Shown: piece after piece, positions 24,401-36,900 of the stretch
Layout of the letters: the number at the start of each line of letters is the position of its first letter
Position numbering within the stretch: position 1 is the stretch's first letter
Assembly: GCA_030248295.1 (NCBI GenBank)
Contig: JASANH010001446.1
Span: 62,001-126,000, forward strand
DNA from: Mesodorylaimus sp. YZB2_4
Lineage: Eukaryota; Nematoda; Enoplea; Dorylaimida; Dorylaimidae
Direction: 5' to 3'
DNA: 64,000 nucleotides
The notes under the pieces: generated by a model
Database searches by the model: none
The model's input: only the letters and a program-made list of their open reading frames with translations
Told to the model about the DNA's origin: nothing
Position numbers and translations under genes: made by a program

Positions 24401-25116
24401 CATGCAAGTCACGGGACTACGTATGGCATGTTCCGTCTTTTGCACTCACTGTGGTAGCAGGAGTGTAGGCACTCGACTAGGGGCCATTTTCACGCGTTGT
24501 TAACTTCAGTATGATTTTTCTTTTGACACATTCAGAACTACCGTTTCCGCTGTTTGACGCGTACCGATAATGGGAAGGGGAGGTTAGCTTCATCTCGTCT
24601 AGATTCGTTTTTCAGGCTCTGACGCACGCAGTAAGAGCGCGTGTGCGTGACGTGTCGCACTTGGCCAGCGATGAGTCTAGGAGATTGACAGCTTCGTAAA
24701 ATCTTATTTGATTTCAGAAACTGACACTTGCAGTCTCATCGGTGGCCGTTTTTCCTGATTCACCGTCGTCAGTGGTCGTGGCCACTCATTAAAAAAGTTA
24801 AAGTACAGGGTAATCGAGTATTTTGGAGATTTGTGAACTTTAGCAGCCGCTAAAATTGATTTTCCACTTCATCACTTCCCAGTTGAAGGATCTTCTACTT
24901 TCTACGTCTGAGACTAAAAAACTGATGGCACTTTGTACCATTTTTGCCGCAAGCGTATTGATGATCAAGCGAAGAGTAAACTTCCGCTTTTTCCATCATC
25001 CTTCTTGGCACCCATTTCGTGTCTGATCCACCCATTGACAACACACCCGTCGACTCAGGCTCCGGAACGTAATTAAATCTTCGCCTAACTGGTGATCCTT
25101 CGTTCGGCCTGTCTCG
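21464..25116. other. Intergenic spacer between receptors 2 and 3
   Basis: About 3.7 kb. Open frames are short and unlike any family I know. No repeats were recognised. It likely contains the 3' UTR of receptor 2 and the promoter of receptor 3. Confidence 0.5.
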
Positions 25117-26445
25117 ATGATGGGCAATGATACATCCTCCAGGATGGCCGAGAAGCTGCATCTGCACAACGGCACTGACGGCCTCGACTTTAGACACACC
25201 GAGGCTTCGGACTACTCGGTCCTGGCCACCATCTTGACTGTGGTGCCCATCACGGCAATCATTGTGGTCATAGTGCTGGGCAATGCCCTGGTCATATTCG
25301 CCGTATTGAAGGACGACAGATTGAAGACCAAAATGCAAAACTGGCTCATCTTATCATTGTCCGCAGCGGACATGCTGGTAGGCATGGTCATCATGCCGTT
25401 GACTTTATCGTATGAAATTCTTGGACGATGGACACTTGGCTCTGCATTATGCGAGATCTGGCTAGCTCTGGATGTGCTCTTTGTTACAGCCTCCATACTC
25501 AATCTTTGCGTTATCAGTATCGATCGATATTGGTCCTTGACCGACCCCGTCTACAGTGCATCTAAACGGACACGGGTGCGAACTGTGACCATGATTGTTT
25601 GCATTTGGATACTAGCATTCGCTATTTGCCTGCCTCCATTGGCCGGATGGAGACCCGAGGTTCGACGAGCAGGCAGATGTAATTTGAGTGACGATGTTGG
25701 ATACGTGCTATACTCGTCCCTGGGCAGTTTCTACTTGCCCTTGGTAATTTTAATATTTATTTACGTGAAAATCTTTCAAATCACTCGTCGTCGAGCTGAA
25801 GTTCAACGTCGAAAAGTGCGCCAACGTGAGAACCTACTCCTACTATCAGGACCCGTCCAGGCGGAAGGCTCGACTGCCCTTACACCTTTGTGCACTGACT
25901 CTGGGAAAGACAATTTGAGGCGAACCGCCTTGGTGACCCGCAAAACATCGAATCATCGATTGTCCAGCTGCAACGTACATTATACAGGCTCTGTGACCCC
26001 CTCGCCCACTACCCCATCCATGTTGGGCAAATTGAGCGTGGTGGTCAGAAAGACCACGCCGACCTCGACTGGTAGCCATCGTGCACCCAGTTTAAAATCC
26101 GATAATGGATCTGCAGGCAGCGAAATGCTGCCCGGCCTGTTGTTGAAGCCATTAGAGCTGCAAATTCGAATGATGCAACACAGGAAGCAAGTTCGGAGAC
26201 GGGAACGACAAGCGACTGTCCTACTGGGTCTTATTCTGGGCGCATTTACCATATCATGGCTTCCCTTCTTCTGCATATACGTCTTGGGTGCTGTGTGTTG
26301 CAAAACACCTGAAATAATCTTCGACGTATTCTTTTGGTTGGGCTACTGTAACTCTGGTCTCAATCCCTTCATATATAATTTCTTCAATCCAGACTTTCGG
26401 ATGGCATTTCGCAAAATTCTATGTGGGAAGAAAAGAAGACGATGA
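25117..26445 (+). CDS. Biogenic amine GPCR 3 (octopamine/tyramine-type), intronless
   Basis: Class A amine receptor, third of the tandem trio, 442 residues in one exon. The start has two adjacent ATGs (25117 and 25120). N-glycosylation sites are NDT and NGT. TM3 has Asp119 in ALDVLF, and DRY (IDRY) is at 136-138. TM5 has YSSLGSFYLP and TM6 has ISWLPFF, where serine replaces the usual cysteine of CWxP. TM7 has WLGYCNSGLNPFIY. The third loop (about 225-335) is the shortest of the three, and the tail ends KKRRR after a cysteine (KILC). It faces the glutaryl-CoA dehydrogenase gene tail to tail. AATAAA lies at 26581. Confidence 0.95.
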   Translation: MMGNDTSSRMAEKLHLHNGTDGLDFRHTEASDYSVLATILTVVPITAIIVVIVLGNALVIFAVLKDDRLKTKMQNWLILSLSAADMLVGMVIMPLTLSYEILGRWTLGSALCEIWLALDVLFVTASILNLCVISIDRYWSLTDPVYSASKRTRVRTVTMIVCIWILAFAICLPPLAGWRPEVRRAGRCNLSDDVGYVLYSSLGSFYLPLVILIFIYVKIFQITRRRAEVQRRKVRQRENLLLLSGPVQAEGSTALTPLCTDSGKDNLRRTALVTRKTSNHRLSSCNVHYTGSVTPSPTTPSMLGKLSVVVRKTTPTSTGSHRAPSLKSDNGSAGSEMLPGLLLKPLELQIRMMQHRKQVRRRERQATVLLGLILGAFTISWLPFFCIYVLGAVCCKTPEIIFDVFFWLGYCNSGLNPFIYNFFNPDFRMAFRKILCGKKRRR

Positions 26446-26912
26446 CCTTCGTCGGGTGCGTGATTTTGCTGTCATCGACATATATGTACCTTCCATTGTA
26501 TTACTTTCAATTATGTCCACCATGCACCTTCCTAGCTTGCACTCGCAGACCTTCTCGCTCACGTGCCTGCAACTGACGTGAATAAATGTATTATATCTCA
26601 CTGATACGACCCATTATGACTGCACATTCTCATTAGGACCTCGGCATCCATTACCGTGTGTCCGCGCCCGCAGCGATGCACCCACATCAAGCCAACGTAC
26701 GACCAGCCCCCACAGCGTGAACTTGGGAGCCCAGACAGAGTCCCAGTTCTGACGCAACTTTTAGCACTTGAAGTTATTACTAGTCTAATCACATTGAGCA
26801 TATGCCGAGGACATAGCCGTAAGTACGGATACCCCATTTGGCCCCTTCGCAAATCACCTGTCCTTCATGATCACACGAAGGCCAGCTTCTTCGGCAATTT
26901 TTCATTGCTAGT
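26446..26912. other. Spacer between convergent genes, with a polyA signal
   Basis: 3'-to-3' gap between amine receptor 3 and glutaryl-CoA dehydrogenase. It holds the AATAAA for the receptor at 26581-26586. No canonical signal for the opposite gene is visible. Confidence 0.55.
26581..26586 (+). terminator. Polyadenylation signal AATAAA
   Basis: Canonical hexamer about 135 bases after the stop codon of amine receptor 3. Confidence 0.65.
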
Positions 26913-29900
26913 TCACTTGAACGCTTGCAATCCAGTTATAGCCTGTCCCAAAATCAGTGAGTGGATGTCGTGTGTCCCTCAAATAAAGGAGGCGTCAGAA
27001 GGGGCTAAAACGGAGACCTGATCCTAGCTACCTTCGTAAGTATTCACAGCCTCCAAGTTCATAACGTGCCGTATGATATGGTATTCATCAGCGATACCAT
27101 TGCCACCGAGGATGTCTCGACATTGGCGGGCAATCTCCAACGATTTCCCACAGGAATTGCGTTTAATCAAGGAGATCATCTCTGGCGTGGCTCTGTTTTA
27201 AAAGAGCGGGGAGTTGTACACATGTAATATATTTATTTCAGATACTTGTCCCACCCTCTTCCCACCCCCTCCAAGGTTAACTGACCTTCCCTCGTCTTTT
27301 AGCCGACCGACACGTAAGCACGCTTGTAATCCCAGCGTGATCTCTGTCAACATATCCGCAAATTTCTTTTGAACTAGCTGGAAGCTGGCAAGAGGTTTTC
27401 CGAACTGTTTCCTGTAAATAAGTCTCCGTCAATTTCGTTGCAATACTAAAAATGACCTGCACGATTACCTGTCCAATGTGTAATCCCTGGCGGAATGAAA
27501 GCAGAATTCAGCAGCACCCAAGGCACCCCATCCGATACCATAACGCGCATTGTTCAAGCACCCGAATGGACCCTAAAAGATGACCCTGACTATGACGTTA
27601 TATGACAGTGGCACAGCAAACTTACAGCGAGACCCTTGACATTTGGTAATAGATTCTCCTTGGGCACTTCCACGTTGTCCATCGCAATCTGACCAGTAAT
27701 ACTAGCTCGTAAACTGAACTTGCCCTCGATCTTGGGTGCCGTCAGTCCACTCATGCCCTTCTCCAATATGAATCCACGTACAGCTCCCTGATCGGCGTCA
27801 CTTCGAGCCCAAACTATAAATACGTCAGCGATTGGAGAGTTAGTGATCCTGAAAGTAAGCACAGAAAACCTGAGATCGGAGAGTAGAGAGAGAAGACCGG
27901 CTAAAAGGCAGCAAAAGGGGGTGAATCTTGTCGTTCAGGTCTCCCCGAAAACGAGATTTGCGCGGACAGGATAGTCAACCACGTCATGCCACGTTTTACC
28001 ACAGGTTAACAGGCATGCACGCTCGAGAGCATACCAACTTCGAAAGCCGAGGTGAGAGTCGAACCCTCCAATGCAAGCCTCAAGTGAGAGCCAGACCACC
28101 ACATGGGCGCACCCAGCGGAGGCCAGTTCCTTAATCAAAAATTCCATACCAAGATTTTGTCCCGTTGAGTACGTAGCACTTTTTTCCTTCGTCCCACTTC
28201 GCTTTCGTCTCCATGCCGGCAGGATTACTTCCATGATTTGGCTCTGTCAGTCCGAAACACCCGACCAATTCGCCCCTGGCTAAAATATCATGTTTCGTTC
28301 TTGTCCTGCCTAAAGTCCACACGAGACTCGCATACCTAAGCGTGGTAGGTACTTCTCTTTTTGCGCGTCCGTGCCATAAGCGTATATTGGCCACATGACC
28401 AAGGAAGACTGGACACTCGTAGCCGACCGGTAGCCACTGTCGACGCGTTCGATCTCTCGGGTAATCAGGCCGTACGCCACCGACGATACACCAGGACACC
28501 CGTATCCTTTGATCGTACATCCCAAAACCCCCAATCGACCAAGCTCGGAAAGAATGGAGCGATCGAATTCTAAAAAACATGACTGTACAGCAAGTTAATT
28601 CTATTCTATTTCAAGCTCGCGAAACATGAATGTGAACTCGACACAGCCACTCACACAATATAGCGGCCCCGGTGGTGCAGTGTTCTACGCGCATTGCTTG
28701 GAAGCCAGCAGTCGGATTCGTCTCAGGCTCAATCCCGGCGATGGAGGTCGGTTTGTAAACCAAAAGCTCCCACTGACTGGCACTGAATCCCAGCCGTGGG
28801 TGTCTTACTCACGATCAGTGCCGTCGAGGTGTTCCTAGTGGTGGTCAGTGAGTGATTAGCCAAAGGGCCAAAAGAGTAGACAGTCTCGGCTGTAGAGCAT
28901 CGACAGGCTATAGAAACACCAGTTTGGTTTGACGGCTGTGCTGGGATCCGCTCAAGGCAATTACGCCAAAAAATTCAATGTTCACACAACAGAACGCTTG
29001 ATCAGGCTAATGGAAGACTATGAGGTGCCTATAGCTAACGAATCAAGCCACAGCAGTCACTGCAGTTTACCGTCATGTCTTGATCACCATCATGGCCGCC
29101 CATCGCTCAACCATAGTCCACCCACCCATCCTACTACGCACGTCATCTCAGGTACGCGACCCTCCACCACTCCACCACATCCTCTGATGTGACCCCCCTG
29201 ATTTCTTATCCTCACTCACACTACCGGATTCCATGGTCCTAATCCTACACATTTCTGCGCAAAGACCAAGCAAAAACTTTTTAAAGTATACTACATACAA
29301 TCAAGTATGGGAAAGGTCGGCTGGGTTAGGTGGGGGTTTTGAAAGGGGGATGGGGAAGGGGTAGAGATCAGATCAGATCAGATCAGACCGCCTAAGCCTC
29401 ATCTGATCGCGTGTGAGATAGGTCAGGCCAGGTCAGGTTTGGGTCGAGCCGAGTGAGTGAGTTGTATGACTGTTTACATACAGTACTGTAGGCTGACTGG
29501 ACAATTGGTCTGTGCTTGGAGGCCAGGGCCAGGTCAGACAGGTCAGGTCCTGGTCTTTCCCACACAATTTGATCGCTTTTGCTACCTTCATTTTCTTTCT
29601 TCCTGCTGGACCTGATCGTGAGGTAAAGGGGGGTTCGAGAGGAAGCGTTCAGTCATGGCCGGCCTAATAGGGTGGGGATACCTCGCCTACCTCCCTAGCT
29701 CATATTTGCATACAATCCATAAGAGATGGCAGCAGCCAGTCCCATTTGCTTGTTACAATCCTACGGTCAGCTGCATTTTATAGCCTTCCCTCAAGGACCC
29801 TTCTTGAGCAATCCTGCCCGCTCCAGAGCCCCAAGATCAAGTAGGCGGCTCCTTGGGGACCCACCCGCCTACTTGAGCGGAGTCCGCTACGCCATTCGAC

Positions 29901-30448
29901 AGTAACAAGACTTACGGGGCCAGCCATACCGTTCGTCAGCGTCAGCCCTTTCTTTCTCCGCCCAATTTCCTTAGACGATTCCCCACCCTAAGATCTGCGC
30001 TCGTTCGTATTGTCTCTTCGCTCGAAAGAGCAGACTCTCAACCAGACGTACAAGAGCTTGCTTCTCCCAAACTCACCTCCATCGCTGGGGATCGAACCCG
30101 GCACCCAAGTTTTGCAAAAGCTACCCTTTCCATCACTTTACACTGACTCACTTTCTTCTCGATTAGCCAACAGGATTCGTGGCATCAGCTTGTCCTGACA
30201 ATACTCCCTCACTTGGCCACTCATCAACACCTCGTCCTCGGTCAACTGCGACTCCAAATTGAACGCATCACGATAATCGAAATTAACCGCACTCTTCTTT
30301 GCAACTCCTAAAAATCCTTCACTTTCCACTCCACCCGCACTTGAACTGAACCTCAATTACCTGAACTCGAAAATAATCGCAGTCCACTCGATCGCGTCCA
30401 TCGCACCGAATTTTGGCAAAGCCGTTTCGCCCACATTCTTATTCTCAT
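26913..30448 (-). CDS. GCDH: Glutaryl-CoA dehydrogenase, mitochondrial
   Basis: Flavoenzyme of the acyl-CoA dehydrogenase family that oxidatively decarboxylates glutaryl-CoA to crotonyl-CoA in lysine and tryptophan breakdown, in the mitochondrial matrix. Nine exons (minus): 30448-30361, 30307-30152, 28569-28336, 28279-28150, 27848-27626, 27572-27469, 27411-27286, 27192-27032, 26977-26913. They total 1287 nt, 428 residues, against about 438 in vertebrates. The N-terminus ([10 protein letters not shown]...) is basic and serine-rich, as expected of a matrix targeting peptide. Family motifs: [75 protein letters not shown]. The catalytic glutamate is Glu407 in TYEGTHDIH. Intron 2 (30151-28570) is 1.6 kb and holds SINE and hAT-like insertions; another tRNA-like repeat lies in intron 4. 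Confidence 0.95.
28040..28125 (-). repeat. tRNA-like SINE fragment in a GCDH intron
   Basis: Read on the minus strand, this has an A-box-like stretch (GTGGTCTGGCTC) and a B box (GGGTTCGACTC, at 28066-28056), spaced as in a tRNA-derived element. It lies within the intron between exons 4 and 5. Confidence 0.45.
28663..28850 (+). mobile_element. tRNA-derived SINE, copy A
   Basis: The head has an A-box-like GGTGGTGCAGTG and a degenerate B box (GGCTCAATCCC). It is followed by a tail block containing CGGCGATGGAGGTCGGTTTG and GTCGAGGTGTTCCTAGTGG. The same tail block occurs near 52.83 kb, and part of it on the minus strand near 30.08 kb, which shows a dispersed family. It lies in GCDH intron 2, on the strand opposite to the gene. 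Confidence 0.6.
29302..29708 (+). mobile_element. hAT-like MITE, copy 1
   Basis: A non-autonomous DNA element of 407 bp. The left end is CAAGTATGGG and the right end CTCATATTTG, its degenerate inverted counterpart. It is flanked by a perfect 8-bp target site duplication (catacaat at 29294-29301 and 29709-29716), the hallmark of hAT transposition. Inside are a GATCA microsatellite (29366-29385) and a core around TGACTGTTTACATACAGTA shared with the two copies near 45 kb. It has no coding capacity and sits in GCDH intron 2. Confidence 0.8.
30062..30140 (-). mobile_element. tRNA-derived SINE, copy D (partial)
   Basis: On the minus strand a B box (GGGTTCGATCC, 30099-30089) runs straight into CAGCGATGGAGGTGAGTTTG. 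This matches the region after the B box in copies A and B. It lies at the start of GCDH intron 2. Confidence 0.5.
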
Positions 30449-30964
30449 ATGCCTGCAACCAACACGGCCATGAACCCAGTCTCCTCCCATCCGCCCTCCC
30501 AACCCCCCCCCCCCCCATGTCCCCACGTGCGCCGTGCCAAATTCATTGCCAGCTGTCGTAAACTCACCCACTTGGCACCAGTCGGCGCAAAATTTGAACT
30601 CATTCAGTCAAATACTTCTTGGACCATCAACGTTCAATCACTCCTCAAACCACCATTTGAACATTGTTTATTAGAGGCAGTCTACGCAGGCCCTGTCGTC
30701 GAAACCTTATTCACAAAGCATCCGAATGCATCTTTGTTTTTCACCAAATTAAAGCCCGTCAAACACCGTCACACGAAATGTACAAGAACTGTACAAAAAC
30801 TAGATTGCAAAAGCTGATTCCCATCTGCACCGTCATCAATTCTTACAACAAAGGCATACCACGTTGCAATAACCACAAAGCCCTATTTCCACAAAAGTCA
30901 CATATACAAAAATGCAAAATTTCAAACCCAACATTGTTTCTTAATTTCCTTATTCGAAATGACC
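30449..30964. other. Spacer between GCDH start and ninein end
   Basis: Holds the GCDH promoter and the end of the ninein-like gene. It contains a 14-base C tract (30503-30516). A minus-strand AATAAA (plus-strand tttatt at 30667-30672) could serve the ninein-like transcript. The plus-strand open frames here look like chance. Confidence 0.5.
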
Positions 30965-33900
30965 TTACAAAATATGCTGTTTCTTACTCTGTTCCGTTTC
31001 CAATGACTTACACCGCGCAAACAATTTCTGAGCTACTTCCGACACCTTGACCGTATCCCTCATTTGCTGTTGTAGCTGATCAGTCAATTGGCCAGTCAGC
31101 CTCTTCTGTTCCAATAGACGGGCCCTGAGCAAGAAATTTTCATCTTTAAGCCGTTCAGTCAATTGCGTCACGACGGCTGGTGATGCATTCGGCGAGCAGA
31201 CCATCCTCTTCTCTCCTTTCTCATCTTCCAACAATTCATCCACTTCGATTTCATCCAAATCCTCCTCTTCAATATCGTACACAATACGGGCCACATCTCG
31301 CTCGTCTTCGTCATCTGTCTGCATCTCCCGATTAACAATGGTCGTCCGGACAGGGGCCGAATTCGGCCTGCCATTCTCCGTCTGCGCACTCGTACTGTCA
31401 CCAGATAATCGAATCCCATTCAAACAGGCCGCTTCTCCAACCAAATCTGTTCGAATCTCTTCAAATTTGGCTTGCGCTTTTGACAATCGTTTCTTCAACT
31501 TGCCATATACCGCTTTCAACACAATCGGGTCATTTACCTCGATTTCAATCTCATCGCACCCAGTCTCTTCTTCGAAACCACTTTCGCCACTTTGCAATAA
31601 TTGTTCCAATTCTTTGACTCCTTTGGCCAACGATTCGTGAATACGCTCGTATGCTACCATGGCCAAAATAGGATCGATTCCATTCATCGGCGATTCCAAC
31701 TGCACCGATTCATCTTTCACCGAACGATCCGTCTGCACATCGACATCGCTGCTATTCACACGACTCGGTGTGACCATCTCTTCCACACGTCGTCTTTCAA
31801 ATTCATCAGCTCGTTGTTGTAAAATAGTCAGCTCGGTCGACACTTCGCGTAAATCCCGTTCCACTCTTTTAGACTCGTCGTGCAACGCCAAATTTTCACG
31901 ATTCACTTCGTTGTATTTAGCTTCCCCTACAAAAACAAGAACTATGATAAGCTACTTCCGTTGGACGCCCGCCAACCAAGCATTCTATCCCTTCACCCCC
32001 TCTACTTCGACATCTGAGCCCCAAACCTGATCTCGTCCGACTTACAGTATGCAATTTCACGTTGCAGTTCACAAATGCGTTCATCCAGCTTCGTACTCCG
32101 CTCCCGTTCTTGCACCAAATGCTCGTTCAAACTGCGCACATCGGCTCGAAGGCTTTCCAGCTGTGCATTCAACTGTATATTTTCCTGCAACACTTGTTCG
32201 AAACGCATACGGTTCTCCATTGAAATAGATGGCGAAGTCGAGTTCTCGTGCGATCGATTGGCCACCGCACTTCGCAAACGATTTAGTTCCGCTTCGAAAT
32301 CATTCTACAACAAAAAATGACCTAAATTGCATCGTAAATGCGCTAATTGTCCGCAGAGCAGGTCGCCTTTCGTTTCCTCTGCACATCCACGTCATCAAGC
32401 AACACCAGGGAGCCCAAGGCCCTTAGCACTCTAGTGGTCCACCATACCACTAACCCATCGTCCCTCGATACCCGTGCCAAGTGTGTCCAGCCTTGCCATT
32501 ACCTGTAATCGTTCCATCATTTCCATTTTCTCTTCGGCAAATCGTCTTTCCATCACATTTCGCTCTGTCGCCCATTTAATCTCCGCATCTCGCCTTTGCG
32601 ACTCGTATTGTTTCTTTAATTCCGCTTCTTGAGCATCCAACGCCGCACGTTTTTCTGACGTAGCCGAATGAATTAATGCCTCCAATTCCCGTTTGCATTC
32701 GGTTTTTAATTGTTCTTTCTCACGCTCGAATCTTTCAAATAACCGCCTCGATTCCCGAGCATGCTCCTCCTCCATCGCCGCTATTTCTACCTGAAAAGGA
32801 AACCACACACTGTCATTATTTAAACAAACACAACCTGATCAGACAATGCCCACCAGACTACTCCGAACTCATAAACACAAAAGAGTGCTCGAAAATGAAA
32901 TCCGACAAGCTCGGTCGAACAAGGAAGGCTAGCAGGGAAATACTTATTCCAACCCGTCTCCTCGTTCCGTGCCCAGTCCCGTTTCATATTTCACTACTCG
33001 CTCGTCAGCCACGTCCCAGTTGGAACGAGAGCACAAGCGGGGCTATCAAACTATCAAAACACCTTATTCCGCTCCAAAAATACAACTTCTCACCCTGAAC
33101 GCATCTCACTCGCAACCTCTTTTACCCCGATACCTCAAGGCCGATACTGCACCAGCGCATAACAAGCACTAAAGCGTACATATAAAATTTACCAAGACTT
33201 CCTCCGCCCATTTGCTTTCCTTCTCTTCCATCGCTTTATTCAAAAGTAATAATAGAATTCCTTAACTCGTATTTAAAAGTACACTAGACCAACCGAATAA
33301 AATCGCAATCCCTCGATTTTCACACCCAAATCCATCCGTCGCCCGCCTCACCACCAAAAGTCAAGAGTAAAACTCAAATCAAATAAAACTGCTGCTGCCA
33401 GTCAACTAAACGCTCCAACCAGACATCATCATTACAACCTACAGTATGTTCCTAATTTCGCCACCATGCCATTCCATTTGGCCCGCCTATTCCAGAACCA
33501 GTTTTGTTCACCTCTTTTAAACAGACACACACCGCGGGCATACCTACAAGATTTAGCACTCGCCTCCAAGAGGTTTCCAAACTACAATGTCATTCTCACG
33601 GTGAAAAGAGGTTCTAAGAGCACACACATATGCACTCGCCTCCGGGGACCAGTCGCTCGGTTGGCCACCACATTCTTCCGCTTTCACATCCCATCACCAA
33701 CTCTTTTTAAAACATCGATTTTTTTTCTTTTTCATACCCTTTTCTCGCGTAACCAAGGTTCGTCATAAAAATATTCTATTTTGGCTTACTTTTAATTCTT
33801 GAGCATAGAATTTACGTTCATCCGACAATCGTCGTTCGAAAGCGGCCAAATCTTGAAATTGACCCTCTCGATTACCGTTTGCAACCCCTGTCGGACGGTA

Positions 33901-36900
33901 ATAGTAACCAGCCAAGTTCTTTGCACTAACGCCGTTATAGAAACTAACGGCGCCTTGTTGAGAAAACGATTCAGTGGCACCTAAAAGCAAACCGTACTCT
34001 TCCTTTCCTGACTAAACTACAATGTCGTCAACTCAAGCCTGCCTGCGCTCCGTCGCTGGCCTCTGATGCGTTCAACAAAGTGCCTATAGTTTGCGTAAAG
34101 ACAGCTTATCTCAACGCTACCCACCCATACATCCCCCTTTCTATACGATGCAACATAAAACCAACTAATCTCTTCCAATTCAAGGCACCACCGCAATATA
34201 ACAGCCCAGGCGTCCTTAGTCGCTGGCGTCCGCATTGAAAGAACGAAAAACCCACCACAAACTGCAGACCCCACACTACATATACTATACCGCCACGGCC
34301 ACCACGCCAAGCTCGCTCATGCCTCCATTCTTATGCAAATCGTCTCATTTTCAGGCTCAGCTCATTCGCGCGTGCTCACTCACCCGTAGCTCCCAGACGT
34401 TGTTGATCTTCATCAGTCGACGTCGACGACGTTCCCGCTCCCGCAACAGCCGCAGAGAATAAGGCATTATCCAATTCGGCGTGCATAGTCGCGTCTCGAT
34501 TCGCTATCAATGCTGACCGTTGCCGTTTCTTTAATGGCCGTTTGAACTTTGGTCTGAATATGATCGGCTCCGGCTCGCTTTCAAAATCTGCAACCAACAA
34601 ACATACACTGTGGCACGAACATCTTCCTCGCACCCTCCTAGACACCCCGGCTCCCAATTCTATTATTTGCAATTTATTCATTCGAGGAAATGAATAACGT
34701 CCAAACACACGTCTCCTTGGTCACCGTTTGGCACCACCTAAAATGGCGTTCGTTTGGGATCTCGAGCCACGTCTGGTCCAAACCTCAAATAGGTCGGGGT
34801 TCCATTTCACTGATGCCAGCTAGCACATGGGTCATGCCATGTGTGGATGCATAAAAAGTTCCACCTTCACATTTTTTTAAAAGGTCCCAAAAGTTCGCGC
34901 AATATCAACATCAAGGCAGTGGCACTTCGTTCTATGACAGTGACTATATCAGGCGTAGAAACCAGCTACATCTACAGCAGAAGCCCCAGTTCTCAGCATC
35001 TTCCCCAAGTCGAGAACTAAAGTATGCCTTCTACTCCAAAACAAAGGGAGCTTACGTCTTTTTCAGCCGAATGGCTGGCTGACACTCTGCTACCTTAGGA
35101 ATGATGGATTTCTTACCCTACAGATGGTCGTGAGGCGATTTCAATATAAGCCCTCTATTGCTGACATAATCTTGCCACTATCATAAATTTAAATAACACC
35201 TCGCAATACAGATCATTGTTCAAACTTCCCAATACCCACAGCACTAATCCCCATCCCGACCAGCATTGCCTAAATCCCAGTCCCAACACCGAAAGAAACA
35301 TACCTGAGCTATCCAAAGGTCTTAATTGGCCACCGCTGGTTCGTCGATTCTGATTATGATACAACTGTAATCGTCGACGTTTTAGTAATGCTGATGTCGA
35401 CGGCGGCGTATATTTAACTCGCTTTTTCGCCGGCGTCGACGATGTTGACGCGCATCGCCAGCATCCTGCATTCGCATCGACTATACTCGATTTACCATTC
35501 GGCGTCGACCGATGTATAACCAATCCCGTTCGACTACCGTTCTCGAAAGCCATAACTTTCCGAAGAGCTTCGTCACCGTTCGTCGACTGTAAACCAACTC
35601 GATTTGACGCACTCCACGCTTGACCGCTGGCGTTAAGCACGTTTTCGGCGCTCGATTGCCTCTAAGAATAACAAAAAATAAACCAGTCAAATGCTCGACC
35701 CCAAAATAAGCAAAAAATTCCAAGACTGCTTATCCGCACTCGCAACCTATCTAAACAAACTTACTTTTTTCAATATCGTCGCATCTTTCAAAGCCTGTCT
35801 TAAATCCCGATTCAAATCTTCCGTGTCTTTCATCATTTGCGACAAATCGTCCACTTCCGTTCTAAGTTTAGTATTTTCCTAAAATATTCCAAATTCGCTT
35901 TTCTAAACCACGATTAATTCCCAATCAACATACTCTCTCCAATTGTCTCAGACGATTTTGCAAAGTCGTTTCTGTCTGTTCGAGTTTATGCACGAATTCT
36001 TCCTTTTCCTTAATTTCCGCATGCCATTGCTCCCGTTCTTCTCGATACTTATTCTCCAAGACATTGATCCGAGACTGGTGCTTTTCTTCTAGTTCCCTAC
36101 AAGAACACGAACCATCACAATCCCGTTTCGGTAAGGCTAATCTATTATTCACTCCTCCATCCCATAAAAGTCATTGGCATAACATTATGGACACTGCCCC
36201 CTCTCTAAGTGCCATAAAACGAATCTCGCCAAATGTTCACTCAACCATATTCCTTCATTCGCTTTCAAAATACTCAATTTTTTCTAATCGAGCCCTTTAG
36301 AAACAGGTTCTGGCCAAGTCCCTTGGCCATATGTCTCCCATATGAAGGCGGGTGGCAACTAGTCCACACCCTCCCATATCCTACGCACACACTTCACTCG
36401 AGCCGAACAGCTTACGCGAAAAATCGGCACGGCACATGGGTACAAAAGGAGGCCTTGCCCATCACCAAACGCGATATTTGTCTAGCTGCTCAATAGGGCC
36501 ATCCTTTCCACCCATACGCCCATTGGCTCGACAGAAACGAGACCGAACGAGCAAAAAGGCTAGAGTACATGTTCGAGCCAATGCAAGCAGACAGACACGA
36601 AGACGAGTGCAAACAAGAACAAAGAAACAATTGTTAAACACAAACTCCTTCCACTCAAGATCTGATCGGAAATTGTTGCATTTAGTAGAGGCCCCGCCCA
36701 TCTCCTCATCCCCACTACTCACTTGATTTGCATTTGTGACCGTATCTCTAAATTCTGTTGACTCTGATCCATTTCCTCGACTAGTATTGCATTACGCTGA
36801 TTCAATTGTTGCAATTCTCGCAAATAATGCGACGCTTGATCGCGGCTTTCATCAAACGACTCTCTAAAACATAAAATTTTCAACCTTCGTACTCACAAAT

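Noticed and set aside
28926-29192. Open frame in GCDH intron 2 (87 codons)
   Set aside because: Lies within a repeat-bearing intron; low-complexity His/Ser/Pro content and no domain.
33190-33240. Possible extra ninein exon encoding MEEKESKWAEEVL
   Set aside because: It looks coiled-coil-like with a donor, but no acceptor gives the right phase, and exons 33980-33790 and 32790-32503 join in frame without it.
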